Part shown: in pieces, positions 1 through 9,543 of the stretch | How the letters are laid out: each line of letters opens with the position of its first letter | How positions within the stretch are numbered: position 1 is the stretch's first letter | Program-made: the position numbers and the translations under genes | The notes under the pieces: model-generated | The model's input: only the letters and a program-made list of their open reading frames with translations | Told to the model about the DNA's origin: nothing | Database searches by the model: none | Origin: Mesorhizobium sp. B4-1-3 | GTDB lineage: Bacteria; Pseudomonadota; Alphaproteobacteria; Rhizobiales; Rhizobiaceae | DNA length: 64,000 bases | Direction: 5' to 3' | Assembly (NCBI RefSeq): GCF_006439355.1 | Contig: NZ_VFTG01000006.1 | Span: 124,001-188,000, forward strand

Positions 1-356
1 CTGCCATAGACCATGCGCGAGAACACGTCGCGCGCAAGCTTGTCGCCGCCGAAATAGTAGACCAGCTTCGACGCCGGCTCGATCGCGCCGGGCAGCGTGT
101 CCTTCATCACCGAGACCTGGGCCAGCGGGTCGAAGGGCGAGATGGTGGAGGCGAAGATCGCCGTGAACAGCCAGAACAGGCAGATGAAGACGCCGGCAAT
201 GCCGACGCCGCTGTCGAAGAGCTGGCCGTAGAGCCCGAGCTTCCGCCTGTAGGAAAAGCTCGCGCCCATCACCAGGATGAGCGCGACCCACACCGGCCAG
301 AACCGCCAGAGCACGCCGAGAACGACATCGAAGGCGCTGATATATTCCGTTTGCAT
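1..356 (-). CDS. Peptide/opine-type ABC transporter permease (DppC/OppC-like), partial
   Basis: Only the first ~118 codons lie in the window; the rest continues beyond base 1. The translation starts MQTEYISAFDVV, has a hydrophobic segment (WPVWVALILVMGASF), then a second (GIAGVFICLFWLFTAIFA), followed by STISPFDPLAQ. A short N-terminal region, one membrane span and a conserved SPxDP-type loop are usual for DppC/OppC inner-membrane permeases. It starts 11 bases downstream of the DppB-like gene on the same strand, so it is the second permease of the importer whose binding protein lies at 1553-3211. The substrate cannot be read from this fragment. Confidence 0.8.
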   Translation of the reverse strand, partial: MQTEYISAFDVVLGVLWRFWPVWVALILVMGASFSYRRKLGLYGQLFDSGVGIAGVFICLFWLFTAIFASTISPFDPLAQVSVMKDTLPGAIEPASKLVYYFGGDKLARDVFSRMVYG

Positions 357-367
357 CGGCCCTGCCC

Positions 368-1402
368 CTACTGAACCCTGATACGCGGATTGAGAAACGC
401 GTAGCCGACATCGGAAATGAGCTGCGTGATCAGCACGATGAACACCGAGACCAGCGAGCAGCCGAGCAAGAGATCGATGTCGTTGTTGCCGGCGGCTTCG
501 ACCAGCGTATAGCCAAAACCCTGGTAGCGGAACATCACCTCTACGATGACGACACCGGTGAGCAGCCACGGGAACTGCAACATGATGACGGTGAAGGGCG
601 CGATCAGCGCGTTGCGCAATGCGTGCTTGATGACCACGCTGCTGAAGGACAAGCCCTTCAGCCGGGCTGTGCGGATATATTGCTGCGTCATCACCTCGAC
701 CATCGAGGCGCGTGTCATGCGCGCGATATAGCCGATGCCGTAGATCGCCAGCGTGATCACCGGCAGCGTGAAATTGTAAAAGGTGATGCCTTGGCTGGCT
801 GACGCCGCCGAGCCGTTCAGCCAGCCGAGCCAGGATGCGAAGATGACGGTGAAGATGACGCCCGACACATATTCGGGCGTCGCCGTCGAGGCGATCGAGG
901 CGACCGACAGCACGCGGTCGGTTCGCGAGCCTTCGCGCATGCCGGCCAGAATGCCGATGAGCAATGAGATCGGCACCATCACCGCCAGCACCCAGAACAT
1001 CAGCAATCCAGTGGCGCCGAGCGCCGGGAAGAGCTTCGCCGCGACGGTCGTCTTGAACTTGGTCGAGCAGCCGAAATCGCCCTGCAGCACGCCTGAGAAT
1101 TGCGGCTCGGTCGGGTCGTTGCAGAAGGAGAAGCGCTGCGTGGTCTTGCCGGTCGCCGGGTCGGTGATCGGATGCTTCGGCAGGACGCCAAGCCACTGGC
1201 CGTAGCGCAGGAAGAAGTTCTGCCGGTAACCGTGGTTGACCAGCCAGCTTTCAAGCTGGTCGGCGGGCGTGTGCATCTCGGTCTGGCTGATCGCCAGCTT
1301 CTTCAGATTGGGCTCGAGATTGACGAGGAAGAAGACGACCAGCGTCAGGCACAGCATCGTGAGCAGTATCGTGCCGATGCGTCTGGCGATGAATGAGAAC
1401 AT
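368..1402 (-). CDS. Peptide-type ABC transporter permease (DppB/OppB-like)
   Basis: Inner-membrane permease, 344 aa from the chosen start. The ATG at 1402 (MFSFIARRIG) is preferred over an upstream in-frame start at 1444 because an AGGGGGG purine run lies just upstream and the first membrane span then begins at the N-terminus as is normal for DppB. A long periplasmic loop follows span 1 (residues ~30-120), as in OppB-type proteins. The cytoplasmic EAA loop that contacts the ATPase is visible at ~242-252 (YIRTARLKGLS), and the C-terminus ends in the family-typical LNPRIRVQ. It lies between the binding-protein gene and the DppC-like gene, all on the minus strand, and forms an operon with them. 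The ATPases must lie beyond base 1. Confidence 0.88.
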   Translation of the reverse strand: MFSFIARRIGTILLTMLCLTLVVFFLVNLEPNLKKLAISQTEMHTPADQLESWLVNHGYRQNFFLRYGQWLGVLPKHPITDPATGKTTQRFSFCNDPTEPQFSGVLQGDFGCSTKFKTTVAAKLFPALGATGLLMFWVLAVMVPISLLIGILAGMREGSRTDRVLSVASIASTATPEYVSGVIFTVIFASWLGWLNGSAASASQGITFYNFTLPVITLAIYGIGYIARMTRASMVEVMTQQYIRTARLKGLSFSSVVIKHALRNALIAPFTVIMLQFPWLLTGVVIVEVMFRYQGFGYTLVEAAGNNDIDLLLGCSLVSVFIVLITQLISDVGYAFLNPRIRVQ

Positions 1403-1510
1403 GTGTGCCCCCCTGCCGGCCGGGTTGGGGTCAGATGTGTTCAACCCTGTTTCGTAATGCGGATGGCGCCCCGCCGCCGCTGCAGGTCATGCAACGGCAA
1501 CGAAGCTGCA

Positions 1511-1538
1511 AATACGAGGGGCGGCTGCCCCTCGTATT
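1511..1538 (-). repeat. Perfect 12-bp stem hairpin between binding-protein and permease genes
   Basis: AATACGAGGGGC (1511-1522) is followed by a 4-base loop and its exact complement (1527-1538). There is no T-run after it in the direction of transcription, so it does not look like a rho-independent terminator. Its place just after the binding-protein gene fits a structure that protects the upstream message, giving more binding protein than permease. Confidence 0.75.
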
Positions 1539-1552
1539 CATCGCGCCATGGA

Positions 1553-3211
1553 TCACGCCTGGTCGAGCCAGACCTTGCCGAAGTCGTGCTCGTAGGTGGG
1601 GTGCATCGAGTGGTTCTTCACCTCGGGCTTGATGTTGATGTAGAGCTTGCGCCAGTAAGGCTGGATGATGATGCCGGAATCCTGCAGCATCTGCTCGATA
1701 TCTTTCATCACAACCTTGCGCTTCTCCGCATCGGCGATGCCGAGCGCCTCGTTCACTTTCTTGTCGAAGTCCGGATTGGCGTAGGCCGTCTCGTTCCACG
1801 CTTCGCCGGTGCGGTAAGCGATGGCGATCACCTGGATGCCCAGCGGGCGCATGTTCCAGTTGGTTTCCGAGAACGGATACTTCGTCCAGTCGTTCCAGAA
1901 GGTCGAGCTCGGCAGCACGGTGCGCTTCACCTTGATGCCGGCTTCGCGCAGCTGGGCGGCGATCGCGTCCGTGGTGTTCTTGTGGTAGTCCTCGTCGTTG
2001 CTGATCAGCTCGTGCTCGAAATCGATCGCGCCGGCTTCCGTCAGCATCTGCTTGGCCTTGGGGATGTCGCGCTTGATCTCCGGCAGCTTGACATATTCCG
2101 GATGGATCGGCGCGACATGGTGGTTTTCGGCCGGCGTGCCGGCATTGCCGTAGCCGAGCTGCAGGACGGTTGCGTTGTCGACGGCAAGCAACATCGCCTG
2201 ACGAACCTTCTGGTTGTCATAGGGCTTGTGCGTGACGTTGAAGCGCGACACCACGGTGGCCGCCGTCACGACCTCCGACACCGGGGCGCCGACATCGGCG
2301 ATGATCTTGATATAGTCGGCGGTCGTTTCGTGATTGGTCTGGACTTCGCCCGATTCGAAGGCCGAGACGGTCGCGGCCGGATCAGTGCCGTAGTCGATGA
2401 ACTCGACCCCGTCGAGGAAGGCCTCGCCCTGCCACCACTTGCCGGTCGTGCGGCGCTTGTAGACCACCTTCTGGCCGACGTCATAGGAGACCAGCTCGAA
2501 CGGACCGGTGCCGATCGGGCAGTTCTTGAAGTTGGCGCCCTTCTCGTCGAAGGTCTTGTGCACGACGAGCGCCGGATAGTCGGTCAGGTTCGGGATGATG
2601 GCGATATCGGGCTTGGTCAGCTTCAGCTTGACGGTCATGTCGTCGACCTTGACGACCGAGCCTTCGCGCAGCTTCTTGGTCTTCTCGTCAACCAGGCTGC
2701 CGAGGCGGCCAGGCATCGAGTTGCCTTCCGCGCTCTTGTCCGCCCAGCGGCCGAAATTGTAGATCACGTCATCGGCGGTGAACTTGTCGCCGTTGTTCCA
2801 TTCGACGCCCGGCCGCACATGCAGCGTGTATTCGGTGGCGTCGTCATTGATGTCCCAGCTCGCCAGGAGGTAGGGCGCGAAGGTGTATTCCTTGGTGTAT
2901 TTCACCAGCGGCTCGAGCGCCTGGCGCTCGGCGTTGGAGATTTCGGACCAGTCGGCGGTGCGCGGATCCTTCGGGTCCTTGACCGACATCGCGACCTTGA
3001 TCACTCCGCCCTTCTTGCCCTGCACGTCCTCGGCCCGGGCCGAGGTCGGAGCGGCGAGGCCGAGCATGCCATAGGCCATTGCTGTCGATGCGCCAAAAAC
3101 GCTGGCCAAAGCCAGGAATTCGCGACGATCGACCCCGCCCGATTTGGCTTCTTCGGCCATTTTCAGAATGTGATCCGGAACCCGATCACCATTGCTTTTG
3201 TAGATTGCCAT
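1553..3211 (-). CDS. Peptide-type ABC transporter substrate-binding protein (SBP family 5)
   Basis: Periplasmic binding protein, 552 aa, normal for the DppA/OppA family. The N-terminus carries a twin-arginine-like signal: [11 protein letters not shown] at residues ~28-38 followed by a hydrophobic stretch and ARAE near residue 60, so export may be by Tat rather than Sec. Family features include the early core segment [41 protein letters not shown] and [11 protein letters not shown]. The start has GGGAG upstream (GGGAGTAAGTC before ATG). It is the first gene of the importer operon running into the DppB- and DppC-like genes. The substrate is not identifiable; di/oligopeptides, opines or other amines are all possible in this family. 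Confidence 0.9.
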   Translation of the reverse strand: MAIYKSNGDRVPDHILKMAEEAKSGGVDRREFLALASVFGASTAMAYGMLGLAAPTSARAEDVQGKKGGVIKVAMSVKDPKDPRTADWSEISNAERQALEPLVKYTKEYTFAPYLLASWDINDDATEYTLHVRPGVEWNNGDKFTADDVIYNFGRWADKSAEGNSMPGRLGSLVDEKTKKLREGSVVKVDDMTVKLKLTKPDIAIIPNLTDYPALVVHKTFDEKGANFKNCPIGTGPFELVSYDVGQKVVYKRRTTGKWWQGEAFLDGVEFIDYGTDPAATVSAFESGEVQTNHETTADYIKIIADVGAPVSEVVTAATVVSRFNVTHKPYDNQKVRQAMLLAVDNATVLQLGYGNAGTPAENHHVAPIHPEYVKLPEIKRDIPKAKQMLTEAGAIDFEHELISNDEDYHKNTTDAIAAQLREAGIKVKRTVLPSSTFWNDWTKYPFSETNWNMRPLGIQVIAIAYRTGEAWNETAYANPDFDKKVNEALGIADAEKRKVVMKDIEQMLQDSGIIIQPYWRKLYINIKPEVKNHSMHPTYEHDFGKVWLDQA

Positions 3212-3243
3212 GACTTACTCCCATTGTTGGCTTTCCGCCTTTT

Positions 3244-3272
3244 AACATTCCGCATCCAGACCGCGTTGTCAA
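3244..3272 (-). promoter_or_regulatory. Candidate promoter of the peptide-type importer operon
   Basis: On the minus strand a consensus -35 (TTGACA, complement of 3267-3272) lies 17 bases before a weak -10 (AATGTT), about 35-60 bases upstream of the binding-protein start codon. The -10 matches the sigma-70 consensus at only three of six positions. Nothing else recognisable was seen between 3212 and 3487. Confidence 0.35.
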
Positions 3273-3487
3273 AAGACGGTGTAGAATGGGAACATGCCCG
3301 GGAATGTGCATCTTTGGCTGCAACTCGGTTCGCGCGATAGCGACAGTCTTGACGCAAATTTGTTATCGCGACGGGGATTTCCCAAAAAATCTTCGCGGGC
3401 GATTAAATCAATACATTTTATACGGATAAGGGGCCTCGCCTCCGCGGCGGATAGCCTGCCGGGCATACCGATAAGCGCCGGAACAGC

Positions 3488-6400
3488 TCAGTATTCGCGT
3501 TCGTAGAAGACGCCGCCTTTGGCTTCACCGGCGTCGTTGGCCTCGCCGCGCAGCTTCACGCCGCGACCGACATTGAGGTCGATCGTCGCCTTGCCGGAAC
3601 CCGGCTTGTCGCCCTTCTGTATGGTCACATAGGTGCGGTCGTTGAGGTACTTGCCGGCCGAAACCGCCGTGCCGCCCTTCTCGTCCATCGTCACGTCGAG
3701 ATCGTCAACGCCGATGGCGCTTTGCAGGTTCTCGAGCAGCGAGGTCGAACCGCCGACGCCTGCCAGTTGCGCGGCGGCGCTCGCAAGTTGCGCGATCTGC
3801 AAGGGCGACAGTTTCGACATGGATTGACCGAAGATGAGCTGCGCCAGCACCTCGTCCTGAGGCAGCGCCGGCACGGAGGAGAAGTTGAACTTCGGATCGG
3901 TCGCTTCGCCCGACACAACGATCGTGACCGTGGCGCTGCTCGTCGTCGTAGTCGCCGTCATGTTGAGATAGGGAACCAGCGAACCCTGGAACCCGATCGT
4001 GCCGTCGGTGAAGGTCAGCCGCTTGGAAAGGATGATCAGCCGTCCGCGCTGCAGCGTGAAGGTGCCGACCGCCTGCGGCGACGAGGCCGGGCCCGTCAAC
4101 TTCAGCGAGCCGCCGAGCTCGGCGTCGACGCCCCTGCCCTGGATGAAGATCTGGTTCGGCGCGTTTACCGTCACGTCGAGCGTCAGGCCGCTGCCGCTCT
4201 TGCCGCTGCCGCTCGACGTCGCCGGGCGCAGCGCCTTGTCCTGCGCCCGCACGGACGCGGGCGCGTTCTTGTGTTTCACATCCAGCGCCGAAAGCGACCC
4301 CGGCAGCTTTTCTGGGACGGTGATGACCGTCCTCGCCAGATTGATCGTGCCGGCGATCACCGGCGCCGAAACGAGCGGCCCCTTGACCGTCAGGTCGCCG
4401 CCGAGATTGGCGGTCACCACCCGGCCGTCGGTGTAGCGGCCATCGGTGAGCTTGATCGACAGGTCGGCTGGGAAGCCTTGCGCCGGCGTGATGCCGACCG
4501 TGCCGCTGGCCGACAGGTTACCGCGCGTCGACAGCTTTCCGGTCAAACGGTTGATCCTGGCGACGCCGCTGCCGATCGAGACGTCGGCGGCAATATCGTT
4601 GACCGCCAGGCCGGAGCGGGCATCGATAAGGCGCGAGCCGGATGTGGTGACTTTGCCGCTGATCACCGGCGCGGATGCAGGACCACGCACCTGCACATCG
4701 ACATTGGCGGTACCGTTGAGCGCCAGACCTTGCGCCGCGAGCTTGGCGGCAAGGAAGGAAAACGGCACCTTGCCGTTGAAGTCGAGCGCCAAGGTTGGTG
4801 TGCCTGCCGTCGCAACCGTGCCGCCGCCCTTGAGGCCAAGTCCGGCACCGTCGCTGATGTTTGCGTCGAAGGCGAGCTTGTTGCCGGCGAAAGTACCGGA
4901 CGACGACACATTCATGCCGCCGAGGCCGGCGCCGCGCGTCTGCGAGGTCTGCACGCCGGCGGCATCGATCTTGAAGGCGACCGAGGGGGTCGAAGGCTGG
5001 CCGGTGACCTTGACCGTGCCCGAGATCGAACCGGCCGCATCGAGACCCGGCGAGAAGCTGTTGGCGAGCGAGATCGGCACCCTGGCCAGATTGGCGTTGA
5101 TGTCGAGCGCCTGCGCGGCCTTGCCCGTCACCGTCGCCGTGCCGCCGCCGAGATTCAGCACCAGCCGGTCGAGCGTCGTCACGCCGTTGGCGATCGTGAT
5201 CGTCGAGGCCTGTGCGATCGCGGCCTTGATGCCCTGCACGGTCGCCTGGCCGGACGCCAGCTCGACGGTCGTCATGCCGTTGGCGACCTTCACGCGGCCG
5301 GCGGCTTTGGCCGGGATGTTCTTGACGGTGGCCCCTCCCGAAAAACCGGTCCAGTCGCCGTCGCGCTTGAGATCGACATCGATGCCGGTGATGGCGGTGC
5401 CGCCGGACGTCACGCTCTCGGCCCGCACCGTGCCGGCAATGACAGGTGCTGCCATGTAGTTCGCGATCTGCGCGTCGATGGCGACATTCCTGGCGGAAAG
5501 ATCGCCGCGCTTGATCTCCGAGGTGTTCGCCTTGATCGCGACATTCGGCCCGTTGCTCGCCTTGGTAAAGGCGATCGTGCCACGCACATTGCCCTCGGCT
5601 TTTTCCAGGGCCAGCGCGGCCAGCGGCCCGATATCTGGGAGGTCGAGCGAAACGGTGCCGACCGGCACGAAGGCGTCGTCGAGCGCGAGATCGCCCGAAA
5701 TCTTGTTCGGACCGAGCGACAGCAGAAGCCCGTTGATCGCACGGCTGCCATTGGTCGTGGCGAGCACCGCGCTGCCCTGCAAATTCTGCCCGGCGACGTT
5801 GCCGGTGAGCTGAACATTGGCCGCCGGATTGGTCGCATCGGCCTTGCCGCTGGCCGTCAGCCTCAGCGCGGTGATCTCGCGCGCCGCCACCGAAAGCCGG
5901 TCGCTGCTCACCGTCATCGACAGGTAGGGCGCGGTGACCGGGCCCTGCGCGTTCAGGGCAAAGGCGACGGCGCCCTTGGCGTCCTTCGAGAGCCCTGAAA
6001 CGTCGCTCAGCGCACCCCTGATATCGGCGGCCAGCTTGCTGTCGGCAAGGCTCGCCTGCCCGTCGGCGCTGAGCGCTCCCGAATTCAGCCTCAGGCCATC
6101 GACATTGACATCGCCCTTGGCATCGCGCTTCAGCGTGGCGCTCAACTCAGCGCGCTCGCCAAGCACGCCGCGCACCGCCGCCGGCAAGGCGGAAGAAGCG
6201 ACATCGGCCTTCATATTGAGGTCGACCGCGCCGTCGCCCAGCGATATCCGGCCGGCGACCTCACTGTTAAGCGCATCGCTCTTGAAGGAGCCGCTGTTGA
6301 TGGCGACGGCATCGGGTGCCAGGCGGCCGTTGACCTTGGCCGAGACCTTGCCGGCAATCAGGGGTGCCAGCATTGGATTGTCGAGGCCGATCCTGTCCAC

Positions 6401-9400
6401 CGACACGGTGCCGGAAACCTGACCAGCCCGCCCCTTGAGGTCGAAGGCATCCGAATGCAGCACTAGGGTGAGACCGTCCACCTTCGCCTGGCTGGCGGCA
6501 ACGGAAGGCAGGATGGCGGATATATCGAGCCGCGCTTGCGTGCTCTCGCCCGCCATCTTAGCCGACAAGGACTGGACCGCGATCTTGACCGGGCTTTCGG
6601 CGCTGCCGATCGTCAATGGCAGGCTCGGCCCCGATGATGTGAGGTCGAGGGAGAAGTCGCTGGCGCCATTGGGATTGAGGGTGCCGGCGGCCTTGCCGGA
6701 AATCCCTTCGCCGGAAAGCGTGGCGTGGTCCAAGGCGACGCCGCCAGCCAGCGTGTAGCTGCCGGCAGCGTCCAGATCCAGCGGCCCGAGCCCCGCCTGC
6801 CGGGTCTGGCTGGACTGGGCGCCCGCGACCTTGGCGTTGAACTGCACGTCGGGATTGGACGACGGACCCGTGACATGTGCCGTGCCTTCCAGCGTTCCGG
6901 CCCCGTCGAGGCCGGGCACGAAATCATTGGCGAGCGCCACCGGAAGGTCGGCGAGGTTGGCCGTGAGGTCGAGGGTCTGGCCGGCGCTGCCGGAAACGAT
7001 TGCCGAGCCGCCGCCGAGATTGAGCGAGAGCTTCTCGATTGCAGTCACGCCATTGGCGATGGACAGGCTCGAAGGCTCGGCGATGCCCGCCTTGATGCCG
7101 CGCACCGTCGCCTCGCCGGACGTGATCTCCACGCTTGTCGTGCCGCCGGCGATCTTCACGCGGCCGGTAGCGGTGGCGGGAATGCCGGACGCCGTGGCAC
7201 CGCCGGTAAAGTTCGTCCAGTCGCCGTTGCGCTTTAAGTCGATGCCGATGCCGCTGATGACCGTGCTGCCGAAGGTCACGCTGTCGGCTTTGATCGTGCC
7301 CGAGATCGCCGGCCCTTTCAGGTAGTTGGCGATCAGCGCGTTGACAGTGATGGCTTTCGCCGCCAGATCGCCGCGCGCGATCGACGTGCTGGCCGCATTG
7401 ATGGTAACCGTCGGCGCCTCGCCATCCTTGGCAAAGGCGATCGTGCCGTTGATGTCGCCGGTCGCGGTCTGGTTGCCGAGCGCCGCAAGCGGTCCGATGT
7501 CGGGCACGGCAAGCGTCAGCGTGCCGAGCGGCAGGAACTTGTCGTCGAGCGCGAGATCGCCCGACACCTTGTTGTCGCCGAGCGCCAGGCTGAGACCCCT
7601 GATCGAGCGCTTGCCGTCGGCCGTCACCAGCGAGGCTGCGATGTCGAGCGCCTGCCCCTCGGCGTTGCCGGTCAGCGAGATTTCGGCGGTCGGATTGGCG
7701 ACATCGGCTTTGCCCTTGGCTGAGAGCTTGATGTCCTTCACCGTGCGGCCGGCCGCCGTCAGGCTGGGGCTGTCGGCTGAAACGGAGAAATCCGGCGCCC
7801 AGCGCGGACCGGTAGTCGTCAGCGCGAAATTGACCCCGCCAGCGAGCGGCGTGCCGGCGAGCGAGGACAGCGGCGAGACGTCGCCCAAACTGCCCTTGAC
7901 GCTGGCCTGGATGTCCGTTCCTTGCATGCTGCCGGTGCCGCTGGCGCTGAGCGAGCCGGAGCTGATCTCCAGCGAGTTGGCGGCGAACGCGCCTTGCGGA
8001 TCGCGCGTGGCGGTGGCCGAGAATTTCACCCGTTCGCCGAGCAGCGAGCTGATCTGCGGCGGCAACGCCTTCGAGATAGCGTCGGCGTTCATCTTCAGCG
8101 TCATCGACAGGTCGGCCAGCGCCACATTTGCCGTCAGCCCGGCATTGAGCGCATCGCTGCGCAAGGTGCCTTTGTCGATGGTCACGTTTTGGCGGCTGAT
8201 CGTGCCGGAAAGATCCGCGGCGAGCTTGCCGGTCACCAGCGGCGCCAGCGTCGCCACATCGGTCTTCAGGCCGGCGGCCGCGAGCTTGATGGCGACCGGG
8301 CCGCTGAGGGTCTCGATGTTGAAGCCATCGGAATGGATCTCGCCCGTAATGTTGTTGAGCTGCGTGCCGCCGACGGCGATCGAGGTAAGGGACGTGCCGA
8401 CATCGACCATCGGCGCCTTGCCGTCGCCGAAAGCGCGCACCGTGGCCTTTTCGACCGCGACCAGGATCGGAACCGCGCTGTTGCCGACATCGACGGTTAC
8501 CGGCTTGTCCTTGGCGGAGAGCTCGACCGCCAGGTCGCTGGCGCCCTTCGGATCGACATTGCCGGTCGCGGCGCCGTGCACGGAGTCGCTCTCTATGATG
8601 GCGCGCTCGATATCGACACCGCCGGATGTGGTCGCCGTTCCGGCGAGGTCGAAGTTCGTCTTGCCGGCAAACATCGCCTTTATCTTCTCCGGCAGGAACC
8701 CTTCGAACTGGCCGTCACCCTTCGCCTCGATGCGGTGGCCCTTGTCGGTGAGCTGATGTCGGCCGGTGAGTTGGCTGATGATCCGGCCGTCGACCATGAA
8801 GGTGCCGACGCCGCTCCAGTTGGCCAATGGCCCGCCGCCCGAAACGACGATGTTGACGGGCGGCGCATCCGGCAGTTTGAGCAAATTGGCGATGATGCCG
8901 CCGGCCGGCTCCGACGCCTTGAGATCGAGGTCGAGCTTGTTGTCGGCCGGCGCGAAGTGGATCTTGGCGTCGACATTGCCTTGCTTGCCGTCATGGCGGC
9001 TGACGTTGAGCACGCTTTGGATCGCCAGAGGCGACGGATCGGTCCTGAGCGATCCCTTGGCGGCAAGTTCGGCGATGCCACTGCCGGCAAGCTCCTGTCC
9101 CAGCGCGATCTCCGGCAGGTCGATCTGCTTCACGTCGATCGACACCGGCAGGCTCGTCGAGCCACCCTGCGACGGCTGCTGGCTCGGCTGCGGCAGTCGC
9201 GCCAGCTCGATGCGCTCGGCGGCGAAGCGGTCGGCATTGAAATTCCGGGAGAGCAGCGCCACCGGCGACCAGTCGAGCGCCACCTTGCGCGCCACCATCC
9301 AGGGGCCGGCGCGGTCCTCCAGCACGACGTGGTCCACCCTGAGCGCGCCCGACCAGATGCCTTCGATGCCGGCGACCGTGACCTTGCGGTCCTCGTTGGA

Positions 9401-9541
9401 AGCCATCTTCGAAATCAGGCTGGCGAGGTTCTGGCGGCCGCCTTCGGTGCCGGTCAAGACGACCACCGCGCCGATCGCCACCACCAGCAGGATGAGCAGC
9501 GCGTAGATTAAGGTGCGGAGGATGCGCCAGAGAATCTTCAT
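3488..9541 (-). CDS. tamB: TamB, inner-membrane-anchored translocation and assembly module protein
   Basis: A very long protein (2017 aa) that spans the periplasm and, with TamA, helps insert outer-membrane proteins and probably moves phospholipids. Residues ~7-30 form the single N-terminal membrane anchor (ALLILLVVAIGAVVVL). The body is a long run of short beta-strand repeats, with large internal duplications: blocks reading DLALDDKFLPLGTLTLAVPDIGPLAALG and DLALDDAFVPVGTVSLDLPDIGPLAAL occur ~600 residues apart. The C-terminal ~350 residues match the TamB/DUF490 domain, with GRLIILSKRLTFTDGTIGFQG, FSSVPALPQDEVLAQLIFGQS and a final ELNVGRG-like strand with terminal aromatic (FYEREY). It is longer than E. 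coli TamB (1259 aa), as usual in Rhizobiales. The start lies 2 bases after the tamA stop, so the two are co-transcribed. Confidence 0.95.
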   Translation of the reverse strand: MKILWRILRTLIYALLILLVVAIGAVVVLTGTEGGRQNLASLISKMASNEDRKVTVAGIEGIWSGALRVDHVVLEDRAGPWMVARKVALDWSPVALLSRNFNADRFAAERIELARLPQPSQQPSQGGSTSLPVSIDVKQIDLPEIALGQELAGSGIAELAAKGSLRTDPSPLAIQSVLNVSRHDGKQGNVDAKIHFAPADNKLDLDLKASEPAGGIIANLLKLPDAPPVNIVVSGGGPLANWSGVGTFMVDGRIISQLTGRHQLTDKGHRIEAKGDGQFEGFLPEKIKAMFAGKTNFDLAGTATTSGGVDIERAIIESDSVHGAATGNVDPKGASDLAVELSAKDKPVTVDVGNSAVPILVAVEKATVRAFGDGKAPMVDVGTSLTSIAVGGTQLNNITGEIHSDGFNIETLSGPVAIKLAAAGLKTDVATLAPLVTGKLAADLSGTISRQNVTIDKGTLRSDALNAGLTANVALADLSMTLKMNADAISKALPPQISSLLGERVKFSATATRDPQGAFAANSLEISSGSLSASGTGSMQGTDIQASVKGSLGDVSPLSSLAGTPLAGGVNFALTTTGPRWAPDFSVSADSPSLTAAGRTVKDIKLSAKGKADVANPTAEISLTGNAEGQALDIAASLVTADGKRSIRGLSLALGDNKVSGDLALDDKFLPLGTLTLAVPDIGPLAALGNQTATGDINGTIAFAKDGEAPTVTINAASTSIARGDLAAKAITVNALIANYLKGPAISGTIKADSVTFGSTVISGIGIDLKRNGDWTNFTGGATASGIPATATGRVKIAGGTTSVEITSGEATVRGIKAGIAEPSSLSIANGVTAIEKLSLNLGGGSAIVSGSAGQTLDLTANLADLPVALANDFVPGLDGAGTLEGTAHVTGPSSNPDVQFNAKVAGAQSSQTRQAGLGPLDLDAAGSYTLAGGVALDHATLSGEGISGKAAGTLNPNGASDFSLDLTSSGPSLPLTIGSAESPVKIAVQSLSAKMAGESTQARLDISAILPSVAASQAKVDGLTLVLHSDAFDLKGRAGQVSGTVSVDRIGLDNPMLAPLIAGKVSAKVNGRLAPDAVAINSGSFKSDALNSEVAGRISLGDGAVDLNMKADVASSALPAAVRGVLGERAELSATLKRDAKGDVNVDGLRLNSGALSADGQASLADSKLAADIRGALSDVSGLSKDAKGAVAFALNAQGPVTAPYLSMTVSSDRLSVAAREITALRLTASGKADATNPAANVQLTGNVAGQNLQGSAVLATTNGSRAINGLLLSLGPNKISGDLALDDAFVPVGTVSLDLPDIGPLAALALEKAEGNVRGTIAFTKASNGPNVAIKANTSEIKRGDLSARNVAIDAQIANYMAAPVIAGTVRAESVTSGGTAITGIDVDLKRDGDWTGFSGGATVKNIPAKAAGRVKVANGMTTVELASGQATVQGIKAAIAQASTITIANGVTTLDRLVLNLGGGTATVTGKAAQALDINANLARVPISLANSFSPGLDAAGSISGTVKVTGQPSTPSVAFKIDAAGVQTSQTRGAGLGGMNVSSSGTFAGNKLAFDANISDGAGLGLKGGGTVATAGTPTLALDFNGKVPFSFLAAKLAAQGLALNGTANVDVQVRGPASAPVISGKVTTSGSRLIDARSGLAVNDIAADVSIGSGVARINRLTGKLSTRGNLSASGTVGITPAQGFPADLSIKLTDGRYTDGRVVTANLGGDLTVKGPLVSAPVIAGTINLARTVITVPEKLPGSLSALDVKHKNAPASVRAQDKALRPATSSGSGKSGSGLTLDVTVNAPNQIFIQGRGVDAELGGSLKLTGPASSPQAVGTFTLQRGRLIILSKRLTFTDGTIGFQGSLVPYLNMTATTTTSSATVTIVVSGEATDPKFNFSSVPALPQDEVLAQLIFGQSMSKLSPLQIAQLASAAAQLAGVGGSTSLLENLQSAIGVDDLDVTMDEKGGTAVSAGKYLNDRTYVTIQKGDKPGSGKATIDLNVGRGVKLRGEANDAGEAKGGVFYEREY

Positions 9542-9543
9542 CG

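Noticed and set aside
1403..3340. 645-codon plus-strand frame opposite the peptide-binding protein
   Set aside because: Shadow of the binding-protein gene; composition (very rich in Arg, Leu, Val, Asp, His) and lack of motifs argue against it.
3722..5998. 758-codon plus-strand frame opposite tamB
   Set aside because: Arg- and Ala-rich shadow of TamB repeats.
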